From UBA7330 sp965243485 (GTDB lineage: Bacteria > Bacteroidota > Bacteroidia > Cytophagales > Cyclobacteriaceae), in assembly GCA_965243485.1 (NCBI GenBank), contig CBDEVP010000001.1:4092001-4156000 (forward strand): a stretch of DNA of 64,000 nucleotides. The letters are read 5' to 3'. Positions 7,628 through 17,017 of this stretch are shown piece after piece (the first letter of the stretch is position 1; each line of letters opens with the position of its first letter). Below the pieces are notes generated by a model that was not told the origin of the DNA, searched no databases, and saw only the letters and a program-made list of their open reading frames with translations. The translations under genes were made by a program, and so were the position numbers.

Positions 7628-10231
7628 ATGAGCGAGACAAACGGTAAAAACGGAGAAGAAGAATTGCACGAAGTCATTCCGGTTTCGGGAATGTACGAAA
7701 ACTGGTTTCTGGACTACGCCTCCTATGTAATTCTTGAACGGGCTGTTCCGGCCATTGAGGATGGTTTGAAGCCGGTACAAAGAAGGATCCTTCATGCCAT
7801 CAAGGAAATGGACGACGGACGGTTCAACAAAGTGGCCAATGTGATCGGTAGTACCATGCAATATCATCCGCATGGGGATGCTTCGATCTCTGATGCCATT
7901 GTCAACATTGGACAAAAAGACCTGCTGCTGGATACCCAGGGCAACTGGGGGGATGTCCGCACCGGTGATGGAGCCGCTGCGCCCAGGTACATTGAAACAC
8001 GCCTCTCAAAATTTGCGTTGGAGGTAGTTTACAATCCGCAGACCACTGAGTGGCAATTGTCCTACGACGGAAGGAAGAAGGAGCCGGTTACCTTTCCGGT
8101 CAAATTCCCTTTACTGCTTGCCCAGGGTGTGGAAGGAATAGCAGTGGGCTTATCCACCAAGATCCTCCCTCATAATTTCGTGGAATTACTGGAAGCTTCC
8201 ATTGGTATCTTAAAAGGTAAGAAGCCAAAGTTGTTCCCGGATTTTCAGACCGGAGGGAAAATTGATGTCACCGATTACAATGACGGGAAAAGAAGTGGCC
8301 GGGTGAGAGTAAGGGCTACCATCAGGGAAATGGATTCGAAAACCATAGTGATTGAAGACATTCCTCACGGTACCACCACGACCTCACTGATCGAATCCAT
8401 CGTTAAAGCCAATGATAAAGGCAAGATCAAGATCAAGCAGGTCATCGACAATACCGCGAAGGACATAGAAATACAGGTGAAGCTTGCCCCGGGTGTTTCT
8501 CCCGACATCACCATTGACGCCCTGTACGCATTTACTGACTGCGAGGTTTCCATTTCACCCAATGCCTGTGTGATCATAGAAGACAAACCCCACTTTGTCA
8601 CTGTAACAGAGATTCTTAAGCACTCGGTTGATCAGACCGTCTCGCTCCTGAAGCAGGAACTGGAGATCAAAAAAGGGGAATTGCTGGAGAAGATCCTGTT
8701 CTCTTCCCTGGAAAAGATATTCATTGAAAACAGGATCTACCGAGACATTGAAGAGTGCGAAACCTGGGAAGATGTCATTTCAACCATTGACAAGGGCCTG
8801 GATCCATATAAATCTCAGTTTTACCGGGAGATCACTCAGGATGACATTGTGAGGCTGACCGAGATCAAGATCAAAAGGATCTCAAAGTACGATACCTTCA
8901 AGGCCGATGAATTGCTCAATAGATTCGAAGATGAACTTAAGGAGACCGAACATCACCTGGCACACCTCACCGAATTCGCTATCGATTATTACCAAAACCT
9001 GATCAGCAAATACGGAAAGGGTAGGGAAAGGAAAACAGAGATCACCAATTTCGATACCATCGCAGCCACTGTCGTAGCTGCAAATAACGCGAAACTTTAC
9101 GTAAACAGGGCAGATGGTTTCATCGGGTATGGGATGAAAAAGGATGAACTGATCGGAGAGTGTTCAGACATCGACGATATCATTGTTTTCCGCAAAGATG
9201 GTAAATGCGTCGTCACCAAGATCCAGGAAAAGGTCTTTGTCGGAAAGGATATACTGCACGCCGGCGTATTTAAGAAAGGGGATGAACGGATGGTTTATAA
9301 CCTGGCCTATGTAGATGGTAAATCGGGAAGGACCATGGTTAAGCGTTTCCAGGTACTCTCTGTCACCCGGGATCGGGAGTATGATCTGACACGGGGAGGC
9401 AGCGGATCCAAAGTCCATTATTTCACGGCAAATCCTAATGGAGAGGCTGAAGTTGTGACCATTTACCTAACAGCTGCTTCCAAAGCAAGAAAAAAGGTTT
9501 TTGATTTTGATTTTGCAGAGCTGGAAATCAAGGGAAGAGGTGCCGGAGGAAATATCCTGACCAAATATCCGGTAAGGAAAATTCAGCTCAAGTCCGCCGG
9601 CGTATCCACCCTGGGCGGTCTGGATATCTGGTACGATGAGAATGTGGGCAGACTTAACACAGATGGTCGGGGCACGAAACTTGGAAATTTTGGATCTGAT
9701 GACCTGGTGATCGTCTTTTATAGAGACGGTTCCTATGAGCTGACCTCTTTCGAGCTGACAAACAGGTACGAAAACAACCAGATCGTCTCCATTTATAAGT
9801 TTGATCAGGAGCAGCCGGTCAATGCGATCCATGTGGATGGAGAATCAAAAACGACCTACATTAAACGGTTTCTTGTGGAGACTACCACCTTAGGCAAGAG
9901 ATTTAGTTTTATCAGCGAGTCTAAAGGTTCGAAACTGCTATTTGCGGGTCATGATGGTGATAATGTTGTGGATGTAAAATACAAAGACGGCAGAAGTCAT
10001 AAGAATAAAGAATACGATCTGGAAGAACTTATTGATGTGAAAGGATGGAAAGCTATTGGCAATAAATTTCCGGTGCAGCAGGTGCTTGAGGTGAATAAGA
10101 CATCAGGTAGTTCGGAGACAGCAAAGTCGGAATTTGCATCCCTCGAGCAACTTAAATCATCAGTAAAAGAAGAGGTAGAAAATGAAGATAATCAGCTGGG
10201 ACTATTCAGGAACGGAAAAGAAAAAGAATAG
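7628..10231 (+). CDS. parC: DNA topoisomerase IV subunit A (DNA gyrase/topoisomerase IV family)
   Basis: This is the DNA-cleaving subunit that pairs with ParE. In the 867-residue protein the breakage-reunion domain opens with YASYVILERAVPAIEDGLKP and has the quinolone-region helix (YHPHGDASISDAI) and the catalytic Tyr in APRYIETRLS at about residue 121. A long coiled-coil arm follows, and then a C-terminal beta-pinwheel with repeated GYGMKKDE, GRGAGG and DGRGTKLG blades for DNA wrapping. The length is typical for Bacteroidota ParC. The last 40 residues are acidic and low in complexity. The gene follows the small membrane protein gene without a gap. Confidence 0.95.
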   Translation: MSETNGKNGEEELHEVIPVSGMYENWFLDYASYVILERAVPAIEDGLKPVQRRILHAIKEMDDGRFNKVANVIGSTMQYHPHGDASISDAIVNIGQKDLLLDTQGNWGDVRTGDGAAAPRYIETRLSKFALEVVYNPQTTEWQLSYDGRKKEPVTFPVKFPLLLAQGVEGIAVGLSTKILPHNFVELLEASIGILKGKKPKLFPDFQTGGKIDVTDYNDGKRSGRVRVRATIREMDSKTIVIEDIPHGTTTTSLIESIVKANDKGKIKIKQVIDNTAKDIEIQVKLAPGVSPDITIDALYAFTDCEVSISPNACVIIEDKPHFVTVTEILKHSVDQTVSLLKQELEIKKGELLEKILFSSLEKIFIENRIYRDIEECETWEDVISTIDKGLDPYKSQFYREITQDDIVRLTEIKIKRISKYDTFKADELLNRFEDELKETEHHLAHLTEFAIDYYQNLISKYGKGRERKTEITNFDTIAATVVAANNAKLYVNRADGFIGYGMKKDELIGECSDIDDIIVFRKDGKCVVTKIQEKVFVGKDILHAGVFKKGDERMVYNLAYVDGKSGRTMVKRFQVLSVTRDREYDLTRGGSGSKVHYFTANPNGEAEVVTIYLTAASKARKKVFDFDFAELEIKGRGAGGNILTKYPVRKIQLKSAGVSTLGGLDIWYDENVGRLNTDGRGTKLGNFGSDDLVIVFYRDGSYELTSFELTNRYENNQIVSIYKFDQEQPVNAIHVDGESKTTYIKRFLVETTTLGKRFSFISESKGSKLLFAGHDGDNVVDVKYKDGRSHKNKEYDLEELIDVKGWKAIGNKFPVQQVLEVNKTSGSSETAKSEFASLEQLKSSVKEEVENEDNQLGLFRNGKEKE

Positions 10232-10242
10232 GAAAAAGCTAA

Positions 10243-10875
10243 ATGACCGTTAAAAAGCTCTTCAAAGTAGCAGGGATTGTTGTTCTTTCAGTCATAGCAT
10301 TCCTGTTTACGATCAACTTTTGGATCATTACTACCACCATAGACCGGATCCAGTATGAGCCGTTATTTGTCCCTGGTGAAAGGGTAGGGTTGATTCTGGG
10401 TACCAGCAAAAGAACGGTAGAAGGGCATAATAACCTGTATTTTGACCAAAGAATTGATGCCGCCACCGAATTGTTCAATCTGGGATTCATAAATAAGATC
10501 ATCGTAAGCGGGGACAATAGAACTCAGTTTTACAATGAACCGCGTGATATGCTCAATGCCTTGTCGAAAAAGGGTATTCCTGAAGACGTGGTGATCCTTG
10601 ATCCCGAAGGGATCAGCACCCTGGCTTCTGTGGTAAGGTCAAAGATGGTATATGGCAATGAGAAAATTTTGATCATTACCCAGGATTTTCATTGTTACAG
10701 AGCCCTTTTTATTGCAGATCATTACGGCATAGATGCGGTGGCCTACTCGGCTGATAAAAGAGGAAAACTTTCTTCAGCGCTCGCCATACGTGAGATACTC
10801 GCCAGGCTGAAAGCAGTTTATGATCTGTATTTCAACCCGGATTCGATACGATCCGGGGGAAATAAGGAGCAGTAA
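10243..10875 (+). CDS. SanA/YdcF (DUF218) family membrane protein
   Basis: The 210-residue product has one N-terminal membrane anchor (about residues 10-30) and a periplasmic DUF218 domain. Signatures are GLILGTSKRTVEGHNN, FDQRIDAATELFNLG, IIVSGDN and ITQDFHCYRALFIA, which match the SanA type (vancomycin exclusion protein) better than other YdcF proteins. SanA/ElyC-like proteins affect envelope integrity and peptidoglycan or lipid-carrier metabolism, but the reaction is not established. It starts 11 bases after parC and may be co-transcribed with it. Confidence 0.85.
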   Translation: MTVKKLFKVAGIVVLSVIAFLFTINFWIITTTIDRIQYEPLFVPGERVGLILGTSKRTVEGHNNLYFDQRIDAATELFNLGFINKIIVSGDNRTQFYNEPRDMLNALSKKGIPEDVVILDPEGISTLASVVRSKMVYGNEKILIITQDFHCYRALFIADHYGIDAVAYSADKRGKLSSALAIREILARLKAVYDLYFNPDSIRSGGNKEQ

Positions 10876-10972
10876 GAAGCACAGGAATAAATAACCAAAA
10901 ATGTTGAATGATTGCGGGCATCAAAGTGCTAATTTTTGTATTTTCGACCCAAATTTTAAGTAGCTAATAATT

Positions 10973-11437
10973 ATGATCAAGGAATTTGAAGGTCTACGTG
11001 AGGATGAAATTAGGACATTGTTGAAAGCCCCGGCATATGTGGCCATTTTGATCGGTGGTGCCGATGGTAAGATTGATAAAAAGGAGCATGAAGAGGCAAT
11101 CAATATCCTCAAGATCAAACAAAGTAAAGCGAGGGAGCAGCTACTTGAATATTTCAATGAGGTTGGCAAAACCTTTGAGAAAGATTTTATTGACCTGGTT
11201 GATGAACTACCGGATGATGTGGCAGAAAGGACCAGGGAGATCACTTCAGAATTGAAGAAGTTGAATATTATTTTTCCCAAAATCGACAAGGCCTTCAGTA
11301 TTAAACTTTATGCCAGCCTCAAAGAGCTGGCCAAAAGGATCGCAGAAGCTTCAGGAGGTGTACTGGGTTACTTGTCGGTAAGTTTTGAAGAATCACAATT
11401 AGTAGATCTGAAAATGATCCACGAACCGAAAAAATGA
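10973..11437 (+). CDS. TerB-like helical protein
   Basis: The 154-residue protein is predicted mostly alpha-helical. Near residue 22 it has AYVAILIGGADGKIDKKEHE, which resembles the acidic metal-binding segment of TerB/DjlA-like domains. The C-terminal half is a long charged helix. No membrane segment or signal is present. A TATTTTCGACCC stretch just upstream (10939-10950) recurs in very similar form before the FecR gene at 15427 and could be a promoter -7 variant. The function is unknown; the TerB resemblance is from sequence pattern only. Confidence 0.7.
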   Translation: MIKEFEGLREDEIRTLLKAPAYVAILIGGADGKIDKKEHEEAINILKIKQSKAREQLLEYFNEVGKTFEKDFIDLVDELPDDVAERTREITSELKKLNIIFPKIDKAFSIKLYASLKELAKRIAEASGGVLGYLSVSFEESQLVDLKMIHEPKK

Positions 11438-11472
11438 AAGGCCAGGACGGATGTGAACAATACCAAGGGTGA

Positions 11473-12027
11473 ATGGGGCGCTCCAGTATCACACCTCCGC
11501 TTAGACTCGTTTTTTTTATGTGGCTTGTTTATTCAATACAGGTCTACATGTTCATTGATCTGGGTTTTTTTGGTATCCTTCCAAGGTCATTGAAAGGCCT
11601 TCTGGGTGTTTTTACTGCACCGATGATCCATGGCAGCCTTACGCATCTCATATCCAATACCTTTCCCTTAATATTCCTTGGTTCAACGTTGTACATTTTT
11701 TATGATCGGATCGCTTCCACTGTTTTCGTACAAGCCTACTTCCTGACGAATACCCTTGTATGGATATTCGGCCGTCCTTTTTATCACATTGGTGCCAGTG
11801 GTCTGGTTTATGCCCTCGCCACCTTCCTGATCTTCTTTGGCATCTTTCGCAGGAATGTTCGATCTATTATTATTTCCCTGATCATTTTGCTGGTCTATGG
11901 GGGATTGATCTATGGCATTTTTCCTTATGATAACCGGATCAGTTGGGAATCTCACCTCTTTGGTGCAATGACAGGCCTGGGTATTGCTTATGGTATGAGC
12001 AGGATCAGTTCCGTATCCTCGAGATAA
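11473..12027 (+). CDS. Rhomboid family intramembrane serine protease
   Basis: The 184-residue protein has six hydrophobic segments. It carries the rhomboid hallmarks: HGSLTHLISNTFPLIFLG in the second core helix, the catalytic Ser in GASGLVYAL (Ser about residue 109), and the catalytic His in SWESHLFGAMTG (about residue 161). Rhomboids cleave single-pass membrane proteins within the bilayer. It is the short bacterial six-helix form with no extra domains. It lies 35 bases after the TerB-like gene. The substrate cannot be told from the sequence. Confidence 0.9.
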   Translation: MGRSSITPPLRLVFFMWLVYSIQVYMFIDLGFFGILPRSLKGLLGVFTAPMIHGSLTHLISNTFPLIFLGSTLYIFYDRIASTVFVQAYFLTNTLVWIFGRPFYHIGASGLVYALATFLIFFGIFRRNVRSIIISLIILLVYGGLIYGIFPYDNRISWESHLFGAMTGLGIAYGMSRISSVSSR

Positions 12028-12081
12028 ATTTATTATCTAATATATTTAGTTAAATACTAATAATATTAGTACATTAGCTTT

Positions 12082-13125
12082 ATGATCAAGGGAAGAGGAG
12101 CACAGTTCAATCCCGCCAATCCATTTTCAGAAAAGGAGGTTGTCCGGGCACATCATGAAGGCATTGATGAAGATACATCAATAGAGAATCCTGAGGTTCA
12201 ACTATTTTATGAAACGGTAAAAAACCCATTAAGTAAAAACGATAGTCCGGATCTTAAGCTGGGGTTTTCTATTAATCCTTACCAGGGGTGTGAACATGGA
12301 TGTATCTATTGTTATGCGAGAAACTCTCACACCTATTGGGGCTTTAGTGCCGGGCTTGATTTTGAAAGTAAGATCATTGTAAAAAGAGACATTGCGGGGC
12401 AGCTGGAAAAGCGATTCCTGGCTCAGGGGTGGCAATGTCAGGCCATCATGTTGAGCGGGAACACAGATTGCTATCAGCCGATTGAAAAAAAGCTTGGGCT
12501 TACACGTCAGATACTGGAAGTCATGCTGAAATTCAGGAATCCGGTCAGTATCATCACAAAAAACACCCTGGTTACCCGTGATCTGGATATTCTCAAAGAC
12601 CTGGCGGAGCATCAGTTGGTCCATGTCTATTTTTCATTGAATACGATGGATGAAGCCCTGAGAAGGTTAATGGAGCCACGGACAGCAAGCCACCTGAAGA
12701 AACTGAAGGCTATCAGCGACCTGAGTGAAGCCGGTATACCTGTGGGCATCATGAATGCGCCGGTTATCCCGGGCCTCAATCACCACGAAATTCCGGAAAT
12801 ACTGAGGCAGACCAGCGAGGCGGGTGCATTGAATGCCGGATATACAGTGGTAAGGTTGAATGGCCAGGTAGCATCGATCTTTAAAGACTGGTTGATCAAA
12901 ACATATCCCGACCGTTCCCATAAGGTCATACACCAGATAGAATCTATGCACAATGGCAGACTGAATGATTCGGAATGGGGTAGAAGACTATCGGGAGACG
13001 GCAATCATGCCGCCATGATCAATCAGCTATTTAGAGCTGCTAAAAAGAAATACTTCAGTGACAGGGAAATGCCACCCCTGAACACGAATGCTTTTCGCAG
13101 AGGTGGCAATTATCTGTTGTTTTGA
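12082..13125 (+). CDS. PA0069 family radical SAM protein
   Basis: The 347-residue product starts MIKGRGAQFNPANPF and has INPYQGCEHGCIYCYAR, with the 4Fe-4S cysteines at about residues 70, 74 and 77 in a CxxxCxxC spacing. These are diagnostic of the PA0069 group of radical SAM proteins, which are related to spore photoproduct lyase. The group is widespread but its substrate is unproven; repair of DNA photoproducts is often guessed. The upstream 55 bases are very AT-rich. It is convergent with the DoxX gene, with no gap between the two stops. Confidence 0.9.
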   Translation: MIKGRGAQFNPANPFSEKEVVRAHHEGIDEDTSIENPEVQLFYETVKNPLSKNDSPDLKLGFSINPYQGCEHGCIYCYARNSHTYWGFSAGLDFESKIIVKRDIAGQLEKRFLAQGWQCQAIMLSGNTDCYQPIEKKLGLTRQILEVMLKFRNPVSIITKNTLVTRDLDILKDLAEHQLVHVYFSLNTMDEALRRLMEPRTASHLKKLKAISDLSEAGIPVGIMNAPVIPGLNHHEIPEILRQTSEAGALNAGYTVVRLNGQVASIFKDWLIKTYPDRSHKVIHQIESMHNGRLNDSEWGRRLSGDGNHAAMINQLFRAAKKKYFSDREMPPLNTNAFRRGGNYLLF

Positions 13126-13482
13126 TCAGTCATTGAAAACACTGCTCATAAAGAGGGCTGCGCCACCCAGGGCAGTATCCTTAAGAAAATTTGTGGTTGA
13201 ACCCTGATCTCCTTCGATGAATCCCGGCAGATGCATTAGCAAGGCGAACAAGATCAGCATGATCCCAAGTAGCAATGTGGCAAGCTTTGCTTTCTTATTG
13301 ATCACGATCGCTATGGCAGCCAGCACATGCGCAATACCTGTGAGATAAACCCAAAAAACGGGTGCGGGGAAGTAGGAGGGTACCATTCCTGACATGGCGT
13401 TTGCATTGGAGAAATGAGCAAAGCCGAACATGACGAATGGTAGCGCAAATAATAACTTTCCAATAAATCCAAGATTTTTCAT
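13126..13482 (-). CDS. DoxX family membrane protein
   Basis: The 118-residue product has four hydrophobic segments and a conserved N-terminus (LLFALPFVMFGFAHFSNA) typical of small DoxX-like proteins. These are thought to act in quinone or redox metabolism at the inner membrane, but the biochemical role is not fixed. The ATG has no strong ribosome-binding site, as usual in this phylum. It is convergent with the radical SAM gene and upstream of the unknown gene at 13561-14238. Confidence 0.8.
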   Translation of the reverse strand: MKNLGFIGKLLFALPFVMFGFAHFSNANAMSGMVPSYFPAPVFWVYLTGIAHVLAAIAIVINKKAKLATLLLGIMLILFALLMHLPGFIEGDQGSTTNFLKDTALGGAALFMSSVFND

Positions 13483-13560
13483 AGTACTACTGATTGGTTA
13501 ATGTTGGAAGAAGATAAGGAAGATTATGAGTAATAGCAAATAGTAAACACAATAGGTGTT

Positions 13561-14238
13561 TTACAGGATGAGATCCATTAATTCACTTTCTGTAGATTTA
13601 TTGGGGATCCGGTAATAATAGCCTTCTCCGTCAAAGTCAACCCAGATGCCATCTTCATCGGGTTTCTTCACACCTTCTTCGGCGTAATCTTCATTGTAGG
13701 TGAGGCTCATGATCTTCCTCAGATTATCCCATGAAGTGGGTTGATCCTTGTCGATCCGGGCTTTTCTGTCCTCAAAACTGCCGTCTATGGATATCTTTTG
13801 CTGATCACCATCTTCCACAACGAGAAAGTCCATGTGCAGTCCGGATTCCCTTCCGGATGCTTCATAGATGGCCTGCACAATTTCCTGTAACTCATATTCC
13901 CAGAAATCAGTATCAATGACCATCCCGGGTTTGCCATTCCCAACTGCCATATGGATGTAAAGTCTTTCCTCATCACTTTCATCCTGCAACTGAACATCTT
14001 CGAACAACTTACTGAAATGATCAGCCCATACTTTGCCAAGGGTTCCGCTCCAACTGATATCATCATTGGTGGTAAAGCCCTCATTCAGGATCTCTTCTTC
14101 GCTGAGCGTATCCCTGTTTAGGTATTCCTGCTCAAATTTGACAACTACGGCGTCGTCGTCGAAGCTTAAGTCAAGCGTGTAGGCGAAGGAATAAGGTGGT
14201 GGTAATTGTAGGGTCTGATAAGATACAATAACTTTCAT
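13561..14238 (-). CDS. Conserved acidic protein of unknown function
   Basis: The 225-residue protein has no signal peptide or membrane segment. It is strongly acidic, with beta-strand-rich sequence and motifs such as DDDAVVVKFEQEYLNRD and GIWVDFDGEGYYYRIP near the C-terminus. I do not recognise a family. Its ATG overlaps the menE stop in an ATGA, so it is probably translated from the menE message. The coupling suggests a role near menaquinone metabolism, but nothing in the sequence supports a specific reaction. Confidence 0.75.
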   Translation of the reverse strand: MKVIVSYQTLQLPPPYSFAYTLDLSFDDDAVVVKFEQEYLNRDTLSEEEILNEGFTTNDDISWSGTLGKVWADHFSKLFEDVQLQDESDEERLYIHMAVGNGKPGMVIDTDFWEYELQEIVQAIYEASGRESGLHMDFLVVEDGDQQKISIDGSFEDRKARIDKDQPTSWDNLRKIMSLTYNEDYAEEGVKKPDEDGIWVDFDGEGYYYRIPNKSTESELMDLIL

Positions 14239-15284
14239 CGAAGGTATTTATTAGCGGTTTTTGACCGGTCTACTTTCCCCGTGGCTGTATAGACAAAGGA
14301 CTTCACAAACTGAATTTTTTTCGGTCTGGCATAAGGATGAAATGATTCGAAGATGGATTCATCGAGTTGAATATGGTTTTCACTTTCTATGAGCAAAATT
14401 ACCTTTTGGCCGAGTATTTCATCATGTTCCGGTAAAATTAATACCTGTTTTTTTAACGAATCCATTAAAAAATTTTCAATGGGTTCGGGACTTACTTTAA
14501 ATCCTCCCGAATTGATCACCAGGTCTGCCCTGCCTACCCACTCAAACATCCCGGGTCCTTTGATCTTCACTATATCATTGGTCTGAAGCCACTGGTTATT
14601 TGTGACTGTTCCTCTGATCATTAAACAACCTCTTTCATCCGTCGAAATCTGAGTCTGACCAATCACTTCGAAGTCACTTGTGGCAGACCGGACATGCCTC
14701 AATGCGATGTGAGATGATGTCTCAGTCATTCCATAGGTCAGGTAGGCATTGATCTGTCTGCTCTTCAGGATCTGAACATACTTATCGGGCAAGGTTGCTC
14801 CCCCGATCAGCAGGGTGTGGACCGAATCGAAATATGCAATATCACTATCCAAAGATTTCATGATTTGATACGGCACCAACGAGATCAGAGGGCTTCGGTC
14901 ATGGGATATTTCAGGAAGTGCTCCGGGTTTTTGAACAAAAAGATCGAGATCGCTTAAGACCGACCTGATCACCAGCATGGCTCCCCCGATAAATGAAGGG
15001 CTGATACACAGAATCGAATGAGAGATTTCCCGGTCGGGGTCAATCCGGTCCATCGTAGCGACAGCACTGTACTTCATCTGATCTTTTGTGAGAGAGATGA
15101 TCTTGGGCTTTCCTGTGGATCCACTGGTTTGGAATTCAATTGAATCTTCTTTTCCATACCATTGTCTCAGAAGGTTTATTACCTCTGCTTCATGATCATC
15201 AAGATTATTGAGCGATTTTCCTGACCGGATGTCTTCTGTGGTAATCTGTACATCATTCAATAAAATGGTCATTGGCTGGCTCAA
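14235..15284 (-). CDS. menE: o-Succinylbenzoate--CoA ligase (AMP-forming)
   Basis: The enzyme activates o-succinylbenzoate to its CoA thioester in menaquinone synthesis. The 349-residue protein carries the P-loop FQTSGSTGKPKII (about residues 54-66), TYGMTETSSHIAL (about 183-195), the GRADLVINSGGFKVSPEPIE hinge and a C-terminal PKKIQFVKSFVYTATGKVDR with the catalytic Lys. It is shorter than typical MenE (about 450), lacking some N-terminal sequence, which is normal for Bacteroidota MenE. The menB-menD-menF genes lie upstream on the same strand, with the FecR gene (plus strand) in between. Confidence 0.9.
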   Translation of the reverse strand: MSQPMTILLNDVQITTEDIRSGKSLNNLDDHEAEVINLLRQWYGKEDSIEFQTSGSTGKPKIISLTKDQMKYSAVATMDRIDPDREISHSILCISPSFIGGAMLVIRSVLSDLDLFVQKPGALPEISHDRSPLISLVPYQIMKSLDSDIAYFDSVHTLLIGGATLPDKYVQILKSRQINAYLTYGMTETSSHIALRHVRSATSDFEVIGQTQISTDERGCLMIRGTVTNNQWLQTNDIVKIKGPGMFEWVGRADLVINSGGFKVSPEPIENFLMDSLKKQVLILPEHDEILGQKVILLIESENHIQLDESIFESFHPYARPKKIQFVKSFVYTATGKVDRSKTANKYLR

Positions 15285-15426
15285 TGAAGCAGAGATTTAG
15301 CTGATTGATAAATTGTTGGACAAATATAATTTTCATGCATGTAACAATCCCTTGGATCGATGATGCTTAAGACTTTTATCTTCACTTTTTTTGGTGATAT
15401 TTAATAATTTCGACCCAAATGATCTT

Positions 15427-16179
15427 ATGCGTGTAGTATTCTCAAGAAATTATAAGTACCTGGCGATTTTTGCCGTGATTGTAGCCATCGTGTTTGTTGT
15501 TTACAAGGGAATGATCAGTCCCCTTGGTCACGGGGACGAGTTTTTTGCAGTGGAAACGACTACGAAACAGCTTTCAGACGGATCATCGGTCACATTGGAA
15601 AAGGGTAGCCATATAAAGCTAAGTAATTTTGACAATGGTCGTTCCGTCGAATTTCACGGTCGGGCTTATTTTGAGGTTCAGGAAGACCCTGAAAGGTCAT
15701 TCTCTATTGAAACAAAAAGCGGAAGAATTGCAGTAACGGGTACCTCCTTCATGGTAGACAACCAGGATGAAAACAGGACTGCAGTCTATGTCGAGTCAGG
15801 TACTGTGAACCTTTATCAAAATCCTTCGGCTTTTCAGGGTTCTAACATGATGGTGGGCATCACTTCCGGGGAAGTCGGAGAATTAACCGTGGGTACCAGA
15901 GGGATCAGAAAAAGAAAAATAAAAGATGAAAACTACCTGGCCTGGAAAACGGGCCGGCTGGTTTTCCAAAATACCTACATGACCGAAGTAGCCACCACCC
16001 TTGAACAGAACTTTGGTTTAAAGATCCAATTCAGCCAATCTTCGATTCAGCGATGTCTTCTTGATGCCAGTTATGATTTTAAAACAGCAGAAGAGGTCCT
16101 GAAAAAGATTGCCACCACACTCGACCTCAACTATGAGATCGATGAGGGGGTGGTAACATTCTCCGGGGATGGCTGCTGA
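15427..16179 (+). CDS. FecR-like transmembrane protein with DUF4974 tail (orphan)
   Basis: The product (about 250 residues from the ATG at 15427) has one membrane segment (about residues 10-28), a periplasmic FecR domain (LSDGSSVTLEKGSHIKL, then GRAYFEVQEDPERSFSIETK and GTSFMV) and a DUF4974 tail (LVFQNTYMTEVATTLEQNFG). FecR proteins normally relay signals from a TonB-dependent receptor to an ECF sigma factor, and the DUF4974 part contacts the receptor's N-terminal domain. Neither gene is nearby, and the usual cytoplasmic anti-sigma region is almost absent. In-frame TTG and GTG codons at 15391 and 15394 could lengthen the N-terminus by up to 12 residues. It sits inside the men cluster on the opposite strand. 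Confidence 0.85.
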   Translation: MRVVFSRNYKYLAIFAVIVAIVFVVYKGMISPLGHGDEFFAVETTTKQLSDGSSVTLEKGSHIKLSNFDNGRSVEFHGRAYFEVQEDPERSFSIETKSGRIAVTGTSFMVDNQDENRTAVYVESGTVNLYQNPSAFQGSNMMVGITSGEVGELTVGTRGIRKRKIKDENYLAWKTGRLVFQNTYMTEVATTLEQNFGLKIQFSQSSIQRCLLDASYDFKTAEEVLKKIATTLDLNYEIDEGVVTFSGDGC

Positions 16180-16189
16180 ATAAACTTGC

Positions 16190-17017
16190 TTATGGAAATT
16201 TTGGGAATTTCTTGAAATCGGGATCCCTTTTCTCCAGAAAGGCTCTTTTACCTTCCTGGGCCTCTTCCATGAGGTAAAACATAAGTGTAGCGTCCCCAGC
16301 CATTTCCATGAGTCCGCGCTGCCCATCCAATTCGGCATTGAGTCCGCGTTTGATCATACGAATGGCCATTGGACTCCTCTTCATGATGATCTGGCACCAT
16401 TCTACCGTTGTATCTTCCAACTGATCCAACGAAACCACCTTATTCACCATGCCCATCTTTTCGGCTTCCTCGGCGCTGTATTGCTGACATAGAAACCATA
16501 TTTCCCTCGCTTTTTTCTGCCCTACATGCCGGGCCAGATAAGAAGACCCAAAACCGGCATCAAAACTTCCCACCTTAGGTCCCGATTGTCCGAAGATAGC
16601 ATTGTCTGAAGCGATGGTGAGGTCACATACAACATGTAAGACGTGACCACCCCCGATGGCATAACCATTGACCATGGCGATCACAGGTTTGGGTAATTCC
16701 CTGATCCTTTTATGGAAATCCAGGACATTGAGGCGGGGAACACCGGATTCATCCACATAACCGCCAGTCCCCTTTACATTCTGATCTCCTCCCGAGCAAA
16801 AAGCTTTATCTCCCTCCCCGGTAAGTATCACTACGCCAATATCTGTCATTTCTCTGGCCAGATCAATGGCATCGATCATCTGCTTCACTGTTTCCGGACG
16901 GAAGGCATTATAGACGCGGGGTCTGTTGATGGTGATTTTTGCAATCCCATCAAACGATTCGAATCTAATATCAGAATAGGATTTGATCGGTTCCCAATTT
17001 CGCTTGGATTTAGTCAT
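16190..17017 (-). CDS. menB: 1,4-Dihydroxy-2-naphthoyl-CoA synthase
   Basis: MenB closes the second ring of menaquinone from o-succinylbenzoyl-CoA. The 275-residue crotonase-fold protein shows ITINRPRVYNAFRPETV, GDKAFCSGGDQNVKG (oxyanion hole and the MenB-specific SGGDQ), GYAIGGGHVLHVVCDLTIAS, and GPKVGSFDAGFGSSYLA. The C-terminal EGKRAFLEKRDPDFKKFP is the family ending. Its ATG lies 8 bases inside the menD 3' end, which indicates an operon with menD and menF. Confidence 0.95.
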   Translation of the reverse strand: MTKSKRNWEPIKSYSDIRFESFDGIAKITINRPRVYNAFRPETVKQMIDAIDLAREMTDIGVVILTGEGDKAFCSGGDQNVKGTGGYVDESGVPRLNVLDFHKRIRELPKPVIAMVNGYAIGGGHVLHVVCDLTIASDNAIFGQSGPKVGSFDAGFGSSYLARHVGQKKAREIWFLCQQYSAEEAEKMGMVNKVVSLDQLEDTTVEWCQIIMKRSPMAIRMIKRGLNAELDGQRGLMEMAGDATLMFYLMEEAQEGKRAFLEKRDPDFKKFPKFP

